Of a stretch of 64,000 nucleotides of DNA, positions 49,262-59,800 are shown in pieces. Within the stretch, counting starts at the first letter, position 1; every line of letters starts with the position of its first letter. A program made the translations under genes and the position numbers. Below the pieces are notes generated by a model that saw nothing but the letters and a program-made list of their open reading frames with translations, was not told the DNA's origin and searched no databases. Source of the stretch: JADJRG01 sp964474905 (GTDB lineage Bacteria; Myxococcota_A; Polyangia; Nannocystales; Nannocystaceae). Location of the stretch: the NCBI GenBank assembly GCA_964474905.1, contig CAYYUP010000005.1, positions 102,165-166,164 on the forward strand, read 5' to 3'.

Positions 49262-49903
49262 ATGAGTGCATCCATAAGGCTGTGGGCTCTTCGCGCTTCG
49301 CTCTTCCTGGTATCGATCCCACTTGGGGCCGGAGTCGCATGCTCTCGCGACCAAGGGCCTCGACACGAAAGCAGCTCGCCCGAAAACAGGCCACCAAACC
49401 AGGAATCGTTCGCCGCTCAGCACGAACTCAGTTCTCCAGTGACCGCCGTGCCGTCAAGGGGCTCGCCCTACAAGCAACTCTCGACGACACCGATTGCGAG
49501 CGTCGCAATCCCCATCGCCTTGGGTGATGACCTAGGCTTCATGCTGGAGCATCGATTGGGATCTCCCAGTACTACATACTGGGATGTCCCAAAGGCCGTC
49601 GCCCAACTCATACTCGACGGTCTTGACTCTTTTCTACGAAACGAAGGAAGCCATGATGCCGCCACATTGGCCGCAAGGCTACAGTCAGAGCATAGTAGCT
49701 CCTATCGAGTACAGTTTCTCGGAGGAGTCGTCGGCGGACGAAGGGTTGTCTACGGGAATTTTTTCTGCGCTATAGATGGCCGTCACTCAGAGTGGATGAG
49801 TCGCCCAATTATGGTTAAAGACGGTGGGAGCTGCTTCTTTCAGGTGATCTTTGACATGACCACAAAATCCTACCTCGAACTTCATATTCAAGGTAGGCCT
49901 TGA
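49262..49903 (+). CDS. Hypothetical lipoprotein
   Basis: 213 aa from the ATG at 49262. Signal peptide with lipobox Gly-Val-Ala-Cys (about 27), a Ser/Pro/Glu linker, then a beta-rich domain of about 140 residues (VAIPIALGDDLGFMLEHRLG, VQFLGGVVGGRRVVYGNFFC, IMVKDGGSCFFQVIFDMTT). No family recognised. It follows the S41 gene by 70 bp on the same strand, so co-transcription is plausible. Confidence 0.5.
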   Translation: MSASIRLWALRASLFLVSIPLGAGVACSRDQGPRHESSSPENRPPNQESFAAQHELSSPVTAVPSRGSPYKQLSTTPIASVAIPIALGDDLGFMLEHRLGSPSTTYWDVPKAVAQLILDGLDSFLRNEGSHDAATLAARLQSEHSSSYRVQFLGGVVGGRRVVYGNFFCAIDGRHSEWMSRPIMVKDGGSCFFQVIFDMTTKSYLELHIQGRP

Positions 49904-49965
49904 ATGAATCCTCTACACATCATCATCTCTCTTAGGAAGGCACCCGCCAGAATCGAGGCGACCCA

Positions 49966-50829
49966 GTGAAAAAGCGCTACGTACCCGTCCCCATGCTCGA
50001 GGTCGAGTTGATCCGACAGTTCGACGGCAAGGGAATCCGCTTAACTGAATCATGTCATCGGAAGTCATCCTTCCTCGCCCGGCATTCTCACAAAAATGCG
50101 ACCATCACGATTCTCCTCGACGGCGCCTACGAAGAGTCATACGGTCTTCATGGGCTTACGGCGTTCCAATCTCCCACGGTCCATGTTCGGCCCCCTGGAG
50201 AACCTCATATCAACCGTATGGGTACATCGGGGGCACACAACCTCGTCCTCGAACTTGACGATCGACGGCTGTCATCGATTTCTGGCTACAGCGTCCTTTT
50301 TGACGAGGTACGCCACATCCGGCAATCATTTGTCCTCGGAATTGCTCGACGGCTGCGCCGCGAACTCTTGATCAACGATGAGTCGACGCCTCTCGCTATT
50401 GAGGGGTTGACTCTCGAGCTAGTTGCAACTGCAAGCCGGGAGGCCAAACACCGACACTCACGATCCGATCCCTGGTTAAGACGCGTTCGCGACATGTTGC
50501 ATGATCGCTTCCGTGAGCCCCATATCAGCCTCGACGAAATGGCAACTGTCGCGGGTGTGCATCCCGTGCACTTGGCCAGATGCTTTCGAGCCGCATTCGC
50601 TTCGAGTCCAGGCGAGTACGTCCGTCAACTTCGTGTCGACTGGGCAGCGGATACACTTCGATCTAGCACGATGTCCCTCGCCGATGTCGCCACGGCCGCA
50701 GGTTTCGCCGATCAAAGCCACTTTACGCGGGTCTTTCGCGCATATTTTGGGACCCCTCCAGGCGCTTGGCGACGCGCACAATTATCTCAAGGCCCCAGTG
50801 GGGACTGTCGTGAACTTGATCCATCATGA
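49966..50829 (+). CDS. AraC-family transcriptional regulator
   Basis: 287 aa from a GTG with GAGG 7 nt upstream. The N-terminal 150 residues form an AraC-type cupin-like part (HSHKNATITILLDGAYEES, VHVRPPGEPHINRMG). The C-terminal 100 residues hold the two HTH motifs of the family: LDEMATVAGVHPVHLARCF and LADVATAAGFADQSHFTRVF, then FGTPPGAWR. It probably controls the next genes; the decarboxylase 560 bp downstream is the obvious candidate. Its stop overlaps the start of a small lipoprotein frame (ATGA). Confidence 0.9.
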   Translation: MKKRYVPVPMLEVELIRQFDGKGIRLTESCHRKSSFLARHSHKNATITILLDGAYEESYGLHGLTAFQSPTVHVRPPGEPHINRMGTSGAHNLVLELDDRRLSSISGYSVLFDEVRHIRQSFVLGIARRLRRELLINDESTPLAIEGLTLELVATASREAKHRHSRSDPWLRRVRDMLHDRFREPHISLDEMATVAGVHPVHLARCFRAAFASSPGEYVRQLRVDWAADTLRSSTMSLADVATAAGFADQSHFTRVFRAYFGTPPGAWRRAQLSQGPSGDCRELDPS

Positions 50830-51230
50830 AGATCCACTTCCGACTGATGCTACATGTCTATTCGCTCCTGTGTATGTCCGCCCCTTCTTCATCGGTTGGG
50901 TGCACGATCTCGAAAGCACCCAGCTCCCCGACCCAACGATCACAACCCGTGACAAGCTGCACTGATACGATCAGAAGACTCAAGATTCCCGTCGGCGACG
51001 CTCTGCGAATCGCCCTCAATCGAGACATTTCTTGGTACTCTACGTGGAACCTCAATGACTACAACAGAGCAGCGCTTGTGTGGCTTCGCGAGGACGGCTC
51101 TCTGGGCACTGCGCCCTTGATTTTGGGCACTCAACGTACTTCTCCGACAATTTGTACACTCGAGCGTCAAGATCCTCTTCTGGCTGACCCGACCAGGGCG
51201 CGCAGCCCTGATGATGAGGCCTATCGATGA
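50826..51230 (+). CDS. Possible small lipoprotein coupled to the AraC gene
   Basis: 134 aa. The ATG overlaps the AraC stop (ATGA). The N-terminus reads as a signal with Ser-Val-Gly-Cys at about residue 26. The rest has no known domain (IRRLKIPVGDALRIALNRDISWYS, YNRAALVWLREDGSLG). Coding quality is modest, so it is offered with caution; the 160 bp that follow contain nothing I can call. Confidence 0.35.
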   Translation: MKIHFRLMLHVYSLLCMSAPSSSVGCTISKAPSSPTQRSQPVTSCTDTIRRLKIPVGDALRIALNRDISWYSTWNLNDYNRAALVWLREDGSLGTAPLILGTQRTSPTICTLERQDPLLADPTRARSPDDEAYR

Positions 51231-51393
51231 AACATGGGACTCAACACAACTCGTACCTTTTCGCAAGCCGTATGAGACGATTCTACATATGGAGTAGAAT
51301 CGTCGTGAGTTCGCGAGCGATCTCTTCAAGAACGCTCTCGCTGTTCAATACGGAGGTCTCGGGCGCGCAGATAGTTTTGCTCGCGAGCCGCCC

Positions 51394-52851
51394 ATGCAAC
51401 AGAGCACAGAACTATCACTCGATCCGGCAGACTGGGAAGAATTTTCACGGATCGCCCACGATGCCCTAGAGGCATCCATCAAGCACATACGCACAGCATC
51501 CAAGACGCCTTGGCGAACCCTACCCAAGAGCGCTCGTGATGACATCCACCGGCCCTTGCCGCACGCGCCGGGAGATCTGGAGGAGATTGTCGAGAGGGTA
51601 AAGAAATCGATTCTGCCCTTTCCAACAGGCAATGCCCACCCGCGCTTCTGGGGTTGGGTCATGGGCAATGGAACGCCCGCCGCAATGCTCGCTGATATGA
51701 TGGCATCCGCGATGAATCCGCACGTTGGCGGATACGATCAGAGTGCATCGGCCGTAGAGGGGCAGGTCATCGATTGGTGTATCGAAATGATGGGTTATCC
51801 GGCGGCCGCCAGCGGCCTCCTGGTCAGCGGAGGAACAATGGCAAATCTCACGGGGCTGACCGTCGCCAGATACGTCAAGGCAGGTTTTGATATTCGCTCT
51901 AGAGGTCTGTCAGGAGGCCCGCGCTTACGCGTATACGGTTCGACCGAAACCCACGCGTGGGCCGAGAAGTGTTGCGAATTGCTTGGCCTCGGACGTGAGG
52001 GCTTCCGCCGAGTCGCCGCAGATAGCCAGGGCCGTGTAGACCTGGGCGCGCTACGCGAAGCCGTCAAAGAGGATCGGCGCCGCGGAGATCGACCTATCTG
52101 CATCGTCGGCAACGCCGGGACCGTAGACATTGGGGCGATTGACGATCTCGACCGCCTCGCCGACGTTTGCCGAGATGAAGAACTCTGGTTTCACGTCGAT
52201 GGTGCCTTTGGCGCTCTCGCGAATTTGTCCCCATCCTTGCAAGGACGGCTCAAAGGGCTCCAGCGATCCGATTCGCTGGCATTTGACCTTCATAAGTGGG
52301 GCTATCTCCCCTACGAAATCGGTTGCGCCCTGGTGCGCGATCATAAGGCACACCTTTCCACGTTTCGAAGCCATCCGACTTATCTGCAGTCTCAGGGCCG
52401 GGGGATTCAGCCTCAACCTCTTGAGTTCGCAGATCTCGGTATTCAACTAAGTCGCGGGTTCCGAGCGCTCAAGGTTTGGGTTTCTCTGCAGACCTACGGT
52501 ACAGACACGATTGGCAGGGTGATCGAGCAGAACGTCGGCCAGGCGCAATATCTGGCCACCCGAATCGAAGCCGAGCCGAGGCTCGAACTCATGGCACCTG
52601 TGGCCCTCAATATCGTCTGCTTCCGCTTTCATGCCCCTGGCGTGGCGGAGGGCCCTCTCGAAGCGATCAACCAAGAGATCCTCGTCCGTCTCCAGGAGGA
52701 CGGCGTCGCCGTCCCGTCCAGCACCCGGCGCAACGGTTCATTCGCCCTCCGTGTAGCGATTACGAACCATCGTTCTCGTCAATCGGACTTCGATATCTTG
52801 GTCGATGCTGTGCTCTCCTATGGAGAGGCATTGATGGACCATGAACACTAA
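51394..52851 (+). CDS. PLP-dependent group II decarboxylase (aromatic amino acid/tyrosine decarboxylase-like)
   Basis: 485 aa. PLP-binding Lys is K301 in FDLHKWGYLPYE. Other family features: HPRFWGWVMGNGTPAAMLADMM near the start, LLVSGGTMANLTGLTVAR, GNAGTVDIGAIDDLDRLA and FHVDGAFGALA (the Asp that contacts the pyridine nitrogen). Such enzymes decarboxylate Tyr, DOPA, Trp, Glu or similar substrates, or act as aldehyde synthases; the substrate cannot be read here. It would be cytosolic. The AraC-type regulator upstream may control it. Confidence 0.88.
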   Translation: MQQSTELSLDPADWEEFSRIAHDALEASIKHIRTASKTPWRTLPKSARDDIHRPLPHAPGDLEEIVERVKKSILPFPTGNAHPRFWGWVMGNGTPAAMLADMMASAMNPHVGGYDQSASAVEGQVIDWCIEMMGYPAAASGLLVSGGTMANLTGLTVARYVKAGFDIRSRGLSGGPRLRVYGSTETHAWAEKCCELLGLGREGFRRVAADSQGRVDLGALREAVKEDRRRGDRPICIVGNAGTVDIGAIDDLDRLADVCRDEELWFHVDGAFGALANLSPSLQGRLKGLQRSDSLAFDLHKWGYLPYEIGCALVRDHKAHLSTFRSHPTYLQSQGRGIQPQPLEFADLGIQLSRGFRALKVWVSLQTYGTDTIGRVIEQNVGQAQYLATRIEAEPRLELMAPVALNIVCFRFHAPGVAEGPLEAINQEILVRLQEDGVAVPSSTRRNGSFALRVAITNHRSRQSDFDILVDAVLSYGEALMDHEH

Positions 52852-52895
52852 ACACTAAACTGAACGGCGAGCACGGGCCTCGGGGGCGCGAGTCC

Positions 52896-53810
52896 TCAGC
52901 CACGGACATCCTCGGCGCCCCCCCCTCCCGCTGTAGGGAACTCCGAATCGTCCCGAGGCACGCATTCGAGAGCATCACCGGGGGCAGCCCTACACCAGAT
53001 TAGCTTGGAATCGCCGAAAATAGGCCCATAGCTGCCGAGCGCACCGTGAACGATGAGCTTGCACTCGACGGCCCCCGTGGGCCCAGGCTCGAATATCGCC
53101 CAACTATGGCGCCGGTAGGGCTCCTCGATCTGAAAGGGAAGCTCCTGACGGGCGCCGTCGGTGCAGCGCAGCTCGACATACCCCGAAACTGCCTCCTCGG
53201 TGACGATGACCACCTGGTTTTCTTTCGCGGTAGGCGGCACGAAGACAGGCACAGAACGCTGCAGGATCACCGACTCTTTTGGTTGGGTCGCAACGCAAAG
53301 AATCATGCCCAACGACACCGAGATGACCTCGACCGCCCGACGCGGCTGCAACCGCGAAAGCTGTCCCGACCGGTGCATTGCCGGTGCGAGGGCCCGCCAC
53401 GAGAGAAGAATCGCCACAAAGGCGAAGGGCACGTCGGTCGGATCGCAGACGTTCACCGAGGGCATCCCCAGGGCCCCGAGCAAAGAAGTCCAGGCCGTCG
53501 AGACCGCAGGCATGAGGTTGATCGCAGCAAACACTGCGAACACCGCAACGTAGGAGCGACGCACGCCCGGGAGGGTGCGCACGCGAAGGAGAGTCGCCAG
53601 CAACGCCGGCGCAACAAACATTCCAGCGATATCGCTGAGCTTGCCAGTGACAAACTCCGGCAGGAGCATTGTGTGCTTGAGTACGTGATCATTGAGGCCG
53701 AGGGTGAACAACGCCGCGATCCAAGTCGCGGTGGTGAGCGCACGCCCTGGACACACTCGTGCATCCTCGGCCTGTCGGGGTACCTTGATCGTCGGGTCAC
53801 TGCGTATCAT
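52896..53810 (-). CDS. Membrane protein coupled to the VIT-VWA gene
   Basis: 304 aa. Four or five hydrophobic segments in the first 190 residues, among them NDHVLKHTMLLPEFVTGKLSDIAGMFVAPALLATLL; this HxxLLPxxxTGKLSDxAG pattern recurs in unnamed bacterial membrane proteins. The C-terminal 110 residues are extracytoplasmic and beta-rich (VVIVTEEAVSGYVELRC). Start ATG overlaps the VIT-VWA stop by 4 nt, so the two are translated together. Function unknown. Confidence 0.65.
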   Translation of the reverse strand: MIRSDPTIKVPRQAEDARVCPGRALTTATWIAALFTLGLNDHVLKHTMLLPEFVTGKLSDIAGMFVAPALLATLLRVRTLPGVRRSYVAVFAVFAAINLMPAVSTAWTSLLGALGMPSVNVCDPTDVPFAFVAILLSWRALAPAMHRSGQLSRLQPRRAVEVISVSLGMILCVATQPKESVILQRSVPVFVPPTAKENQVVIVTEEAVSGYVELRCTDGARQELPFQIEEPYRRHSWAIFEPGPTGAVECKLIVHGALGSYGPIFGDSKLIWCRAAPGDALECVPRDDSEFPTAGGGGAEDVRG

Positions 53811-56800
53811 TGCTGTACCTCGCGGCTATTGCCCTGCACAGGGTTTTCCAAGTCTTTGACGTTCTCGGGTGGGCGAATCGTAAAACTCATTAGTACCTGC
53901 TCTTCGCCGACTTTGGAGAGTGTCGCCACATTGCGCATGAGCGACTCATGGGGGGTCGACATGTTGAGATACGCGCTCACCATCAAATGCACCTCTTCGG
54001 CATCTCGGTGCCGCGCCCCTGAGAAATAGCGAGCGGAGACCGTGTAGGTCCCGGGAAGTGCATTCGACATCGCGAAGACCTCTGGCCCGTAACCATTGGT
54101 CGCGTCGACGCTCACCTCTGCATTGGCAATCCCGCACGCCTTGTAATCGCAGGTCTTGCCCTCAGGGTCGGTGACGATCAGATCGACATCCGTATGCGGT
54201 GTGTCCCAGAGCAAGGCGACCCCGAACTCCGCCGCCATGAAATAGCCGATGGCTTGATCATCCACTCGCTGCTCTGCAAAGACCCGCATGGGCCCCTCAC
54301 CCGCAGCCAGTTTTCGGAGTAATTGCCTGTACTCCCAGGCAAAGAGAGAGCGGCTGAGGCGGTCGCCACGTTCCCTATAGAGCCACAGGATCGCCAACTC
54401 ATAGTAGACGACTGCTGCCGCGAACCGCCCCTGGCCTGCCAACCCGAGAGCGTAGAGAAGTGACAGGTTGGCCTCCTTCGCGACCGAGTCCCGACTCGCC
54501 TCGAGCACCTCGACGGCGAGACTGGGCTCGCCCAAAGCAAGTGCACTGAAAGCGATCTGGGCGGCGACTCGGGGATCTCCCGGGGCTTTTTCCAAACGCG
54601 AGGAGAGTCGTCGTAGACGCGCAAGGGGATCATTTGGACCGTGCGAAACAGCAGAATCGGTCGAGCCTCTCGAATCTCTCTTGGCCGGAGCTGCGGCGGC
54701 GAAAAGTGAGTGCGGCAGGGCAGGCAGGAGAACCAAGAGGCGCGGGTCGAGGCTCGCCACGCCATCGCTAAGCAAGCGATCGAGCCACAGCAAAAACTCC
54801 GCACGAGCGCCCTTTGGCAGGTGTTCGCGTAACTGCTCGAGTAGTTGCGTTGCGGACCCCTCGTGGACAACCTCTGCGTCCGCCTCCGGTCGAATGTCGT
54901 ATTTTAGATAGTCATCCTCGCTCTCCAGCATCAACAACGAGCAGCTCTGCCCAGGGACCCGAAAGTGCCGAGCGTAAGCATTGACCACCGGCGCAGAGCC
55001 GCCCGCGAGCGCCTCGAGCTGGGCCACCGCAACCTCACCGTACATACGCGAGGCAAGCTCTGAGGCCTGTGGGGCATCGAGAGGCACGCGGAGCTCCCGT
55101 TCGCGTCGCTGCTCCCCTTGCCCCTGCTGGAGATTGAGAACCACCGCGGCCCCCGGAGCGGGCAGCCCTCGACCGACGAGCTGCACCTCCTGCCCGGGAT
55201 AGAGCACCCGCGGGGCACCGTCGATGAGCAGATCCGAGGTGCCCTCCAGGCTGATCTTAGTTATCTGCCAAGGCTGAGCACGGTGGGCTCGAGCGACCTG
55301 CCGCACCTCGCTAGGATGTGACATCGAAAACACAGCCCCCCCCGTCGCCTCCGTGAGCTGTTGGAGAAGCCACGGGTTCGACCGGATGCCCGGGATTTGA
55401 TAGGCGAAGAGCGGTGCCTTGGAGCGCGTCGCCAGACGTCGCGCAAGGCGAGCGGGGTCGGTCTCGCCCCAGGTCGCGGCGCCGTCGCTCAAGAGGAAAA
55501 TGTTCCACTCAGGCGAACTCTCGAACCAGATCGGACGAGTCGCGGCGTCGAGCGCTGCGCCGACATGGCTCGCCCCCTCCGGAACGAGCGAGCGAGCGTC
55601 CTCCAGAAAGGCCTCGATGTTCGCCGGCGTATTGGCGACAAATACCTCGCGCCACCAGCGAGCCTCGATATCGAAGAAGACGACCGCAAACTCCCGGATT
55701 TCGCGGCGGTTCTCATGGAGCAGCGCACTCGTCAGATCGAGCCAGGTATTGAGCTGATCGGTCTGAGCACTCATCGACGTGTCGATCGCGAAGACAGCGC
55801 GACGGGTATTGGGCTTTTTCGCCACCGGCAACGTCGGCGTGAATCGACTGGCAAAGAAGCTCCCCGAAGCATCACTGCCGACAATCAGCGGCGCCGACTG
55901 ACCTGGCAGGACAAGGCGCAGCGTCCCATGGGGGTCCTCGATCCGGTAGCGGAGGATCCCGTCCTCCCCGCGCTCGCCAAAGGTCGCTGGCGGTGAAAGA
56001 ACCGGCGTCACGTCGCCAGAAGTGTGCACAGCGATGTCTACCCGCAGACTTGACGCAGTGCTCGGTAGAGGTAGCGAGAGCTCCAGACCATCGCCAACCC
56101 GCTCGAGATCCATATCGTAGCCAATCACCACCCGATGAGCGCTCCGGGGAACGATCGGAAACACCTTCGCGTCGAACACACCGGCCCCTGCCCACTCCGC
56201 CAGCGCCGGATCGATAAGCATGTGCGGCTGCAGCTGGGGCCCAACCGTCAGGAGCGGGAGACGAGGGTGCACCGTGCCCTCGTAGGCCCGTTGGGCGAGA
56301 TCACGCTGCACGAGCCTTGCCTCCTTGGGCGCGACCCACTGGTTCGCCCGACCAGCCATAATCTGCGCAGGATCCAAGGCCCCGAGGACGGTCACCGGCA
56401 TACCGGAAGCTATCGCCGATGCAGTCTCGATACTCTCGCCAAAGGCCAGAAAATAGGGCGACGCATCCCCCGGTAAGCGGATCTGAAAGCGTCCTTCGTA
56501 GGCCTTGTCGTCGGGGTTGTCGAAGATAAAGTCGACCAAGATCCGAGCACGAAAACCCTCGACGAGCACCCGTATTTCGACGTCTTTGAGCGGGAGACTT
56601 CGGTCATCACCAACCATCAATCGCGAGGTATTGCCTTCGAGCCTCGAGCGCTGCCAAACCTGTCGCCCCGCAGCGCCGACGATCCCTGTCGACTCAGGAC
56701 GAGTGATTTCGACCACGGCTCTGGGCTCCAAAACCCCCTGAGAGTTTTGGAGATGCTCTTGCCCAAGAGAGCACGCCACAACAAATACACAAGGCATGAC

Positions 56801-56848
56801 CCAAGAGAGGCGCAACGCCTTGGGGGATCGGGACAAGGATGGCTCCAT
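53807..56848 (-). CDS. VIT- and VWA-domain lipoprotein with C-terminal extension
   Basis: 1013 aa from the ATG at 56848. Signal ends Val-Val-Ala-Cys. A VIT domain follows (about 60-190: KDVEIRVLVEGFRARILVDFIFDNP, AYEGRFQIRLP), then a VWA domain (about 345-510) with MIDAS D356-T-S-M-S. The central 300 residues have no clear domain; a helical segment about 760-860 looks TPR-like (LALGEPSLAVEVLEAS, LGLAGQGRFAAAVVYYELA). The C-terminal 120 residues include WDTPHTDVDLIVTDPEGKTC and a beta-rich end. VIT-VWA proteins bind extracellular ligands or other proteins in a metal-dependent way. It is co-translated with the following membrane protein. Confidence 0.85.
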   Translation of the reverse strand: MEPSLSRSPKALRLSWVMPCVFVVACSLGQEHLQNSQGVLEPRAVVEITRPESTGIVGAAGRQVWQRSRLEGNTSRLMVGDDRSLPLKDVEIRVLVEGFRARILVDFIFDNPDDKAYEGRFQIRLPGDASPYFLAFGESIETASAIASGMPVTVLGALDPAQIMAGRANQWVAPKEARLVQRDLAQRAYEGTVHPRLPLLTVGPQLQPHMLIDPALAEWAGAGVFDAKVFPIVPRSAHRVVIGYDMDLERVGDGLELSLPLPSTASSLRVDIAVHTSGDVTPVLSPPATFGERGEDGILRYRIEDPHGTLRLVLPGQSAPLIVGSDASGSFFASRFTPTLPVAKKPNTRRAVFAIDTSMSAQTDQLNTWLDLTSALLHENRREIREFAVVFFDIEARWWREVFVANTPANIEAFLEDARSLVPEGASHVGAALDAATRPIWFESSPEWNIFLLSDGAATWGETDPARLARRLATRSKAPLFAYQIPGIRSNPWLLQQLTEATGGAVFSMSHPSEVRQVARAHRAQPWQITKISLEGTSDLLIDGAPRVLYPGQEVQLVGRGLPAPGAAVVLNLQQGQGEQRRERELRVPLDAPQASELASRMYGEVAVAQLEALAGGSAPVVNAYARHFRVPGQSCSLLMLESEDDYLKYDIRPEADAEVVHEGSATQLLEQLREHLPKGARAEFLLWLDRLLSDGVASLDPRLLVLLPALPHSLFAAAAPAKRDSRGSTDSAVSHGPNDPLARLRRLSSRLEKAPGDPRVAAQIAFSALALGEPSLAVEVLEASRDSVAKEANLSLLYALGLAGQGRFAAAVVYYELAILWLYRERGDRLSRSLFAWEYRQLLRKLAAGEGPMRVFAEQRVDDQAIGYFMAAEFGVALLWDTPHTDVDLIVTDPEGKTCDYKACGIANAEVSVDATNGYGPEVFAMSNALPGTYTVSARYFSGARHRDAEEVHLMVSAYLNMSTPHESLMRNVATLSKVGEEQVLMSFTIRPPENVKDLENPVQGNSREVQQ

Positions 56849-56899
56849 GTGCACCAAACGCCGACGCGTGCCTGCGCCTTACAGGTCTTTGTGAAAAAA

Positions 56900-59800
56900 T
56901 TAGGCGGACAAACGGCGCCGCAGATCCGGGCCAAACGCGGCATACACCACCGGCAAGACCAGCAGTGTCAGCAGCGTCGCCGAGATCAGACCGCCGAGCA
57001 CAACCGTCGCGAGCGGTCGCTGCACCTCACTGCCGGGTGCGGTCGACAACGCCATCGGCACAAAGCCGAGTGCTGTGGTCAACGCCGTCATCAAGACCGG
57101 GCGAAGCCGGAGCTCCGCGGCCGCCCGAATCGCCCCAAGCGGCGTAGCGCCCTCCTCCTGCATCCGCTGGCAAAACGTGATCATCACCAGCCCGTTTAAC
57201 ACGGCCACCCCAAAGAGCGCGATAAAGCCGATGCCCGCCGAAATCGAGAAGGGAAGATCGCGGATCCAAAGGGCCAAGACCCCGCCGATCACCGCAAAGG
57301 GCACATTTAAAAAGATGATGAGGGCGCTACGGATCCGCGAGAGCGCGGTCCACAGGAGGAAGAGGATCAGCGCCAGCGCGATCGGCACGACGATGAGCAG
57401 ACGCTCGCGGGCGTCTAGATAGTGCTCGAAGGTACCGCCGTATTCGACTCGGTACCCCCGTGGAAGATCGAGATCGGCGAGTGCGGCTTGGGCATCGACG
57501 ACTGTCGATACGAGGTCTCGACCCCGAACATTAAACTCGACGATCATGCGCCGCGACTGCTTGTCTCGATTGACCAGCGCCGGCCCATTTTCGAAGTGCA
57601 CCTGGGCGACGTCGCCGAGCAGCACGACCTCGCCAGAGCTCGCCCGCAGCGGCAGTCGACGGATCGCCGCGAGGTCACCATCAAAGCCGTGATCGACCCG
57701 CACGACGACGTCAAAACGACGATCATCCTCGAGAACAAAACCCACCTGATGGCCCACCGCGAGGGTCTCCGTGGCCAGATTGACATCGGCGACAGTCAGG
57801 CCAAAACGGGCTAAAAGCCGGCGATCGGGCTTAATTCGCAGGTAGCGGAGCCCGTCGAGTGGCTCTGCCCGAAGGTCGACAACACCGGGAACCGAGCGCA
57901 GACGGGCGAGCGCTTGCTCGCCTAGTTCGCCGAGCATCGCCAACTCATGCCCGTAAAAAATGACCCCCACATCCGCACGAATGCCCGCCACCAACTCGTT
58001 GGTGCGCATCTGGATCGGCTGTGAGATCGAGCCCACGACCTCGGGCACAGCCTCTTCCAAGAGCGCTGAGATCTCATTCGCGAGGCCCTCTTTGGTCAGC
58101 CCTGGGCGCCATTCGTCGCGCTCGTGCAGGCGGATGTAGACGTCGGATTGCTCGATGTTCATCGAGTCGGTGGCGAGCACCGGCGAGCCTATACGAGTGA
58201 CGATACCGATGATTTCGGGGATCGCCAGGAGGGCACGTTCGACCCGCAGACCGGTGTCGATCGTTGTCGTTAAAGAGGTGCCGGGCAGCCGTCGCACCTC
58301 GACCAGCACATCGCCCTCGTCGAGCTGGGGAACAAAGACCGCACCCAGGCGAGGAAAGAGCGCCGCGACCCAGACAAAGGCGAGGACCGCGAGGAGCAGG
58401 GCCGTCCGTCTCCAGCGCAGAGCGAGCGCCAGCGCCGGCTTGTAGCTGCGCTGAGCGGCCCGCAAAATCCAGGTCTCGCGCTCCTCCGGGCCTGGCCTGA
58501 CGAGATACGAAATAAGCACCGGCACCAGCGTCAGCGAGAGCACAAAAGCCCCGGTAAGCGCCAGCAGCACGGTCGTCGCCATCGGCGAGAAGAGTTTGCC
58601 CTCCATGCCCGTGAGCGCGAGGATCGGCAGGTAGACGATCGCGACGATCGCCTCGCCAAAGACCGTCGCCTTGCGGACCTCGAGGGTCGACGACTCGATC
58701 GTCGCGATGCGCTCGGCATCCGTAAGTACCCGCCCACGCTCGCGGCGCGCGAGGGAGAGGCGACGACTCGCGTTCTCGACGACGATCACCGCACCGTCGA
58801 CGATCAGGCCAAAGTCGATGGCACCGAGGCTCATCAGGTTGCCAGACATGCCGACCGCGTTCATCACGATCACCGCAAAGAGCATCGACAGCGGGATCGT
58901 CACGGCGACCACCAGCCCCGCCCGCAGATCACCCAGGAGCAGCAACAGCACCAAAATCACCAGCAGCGCGCCCTCGATCAAGTTGGTGGCGACCGTCTTG
59001 ATCGTTCGATCGACGAGCACGCTGCGATCGTAAAAGGGCTCGACGACGACGCCCTCGGGCAACGTCGGCTCGAGATCGGCGAGCTTTTGCTTGAGCCCCG
59101 CGGTGACCGTCCGCGAGTTCGCGCCCATCAGCATCAACGCGACACCGACCACCGCCTCGCCCTCGCCGTCGATGGTCGCGGCGCCCCGCCGGAGCTTGCC
59201 GCCAAAACGAACCTCGCCAACCGCCGAGATGGTGATCGGCGTGCCCTCTGGGGTGGTTTTGATCACCGCCTCTTCGAGGTCCTCCGGCGATCTCACGAGG
59301 CCCTCCGAGCCGATCACAAACAACTCTTGGTTGTGCTCGATATAACCGCCGCCGGCATTGGCGTTGGCGGCTCCGACCGCGGCCACAACATCGCCCAGGG
59401 AGAGGCCAAAGGCCTGCAGCCGCTCGGCCTCAACGACCACCTGGTACTGCCGGTTAAACCCCCCAAAGGAATTGACCTCGACGACGCCCGGCACGGTGCG
59501 CAGCTGCGGGCCGATGGTCCAAGTGAGCAGCTCCTCGAGCTCCATCAGCGACAGCTCGTCGGAGCGCAGCGTGAACTGGAAAACCTCGCCGAGACCGGTC
59601 GAGATCGGACCTAAGGTCGGGCTTCCGTAGCCCTGCGGGATCGCCTGGCGAGCGTCGGTCATGCGCTCCGAGATCCGCTGGCGAGCGAAGTAGATGTCGG
59701 TGTCGTCCTCGAAGACGATCGTCACCACTGAGATCCCGTACTTCGAGACCGAGCGCACCTCAACAACGCTGGGCAAACCGGACATCGCCCGCTCGACCGG

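Noticed and set aside
53046..54029. 327-codon plus-strand frame rich in Arg, His and Gln
   Set aside because: It lies opposite the coupled membrane-protein/VIT-VWA genes and has no domain character.
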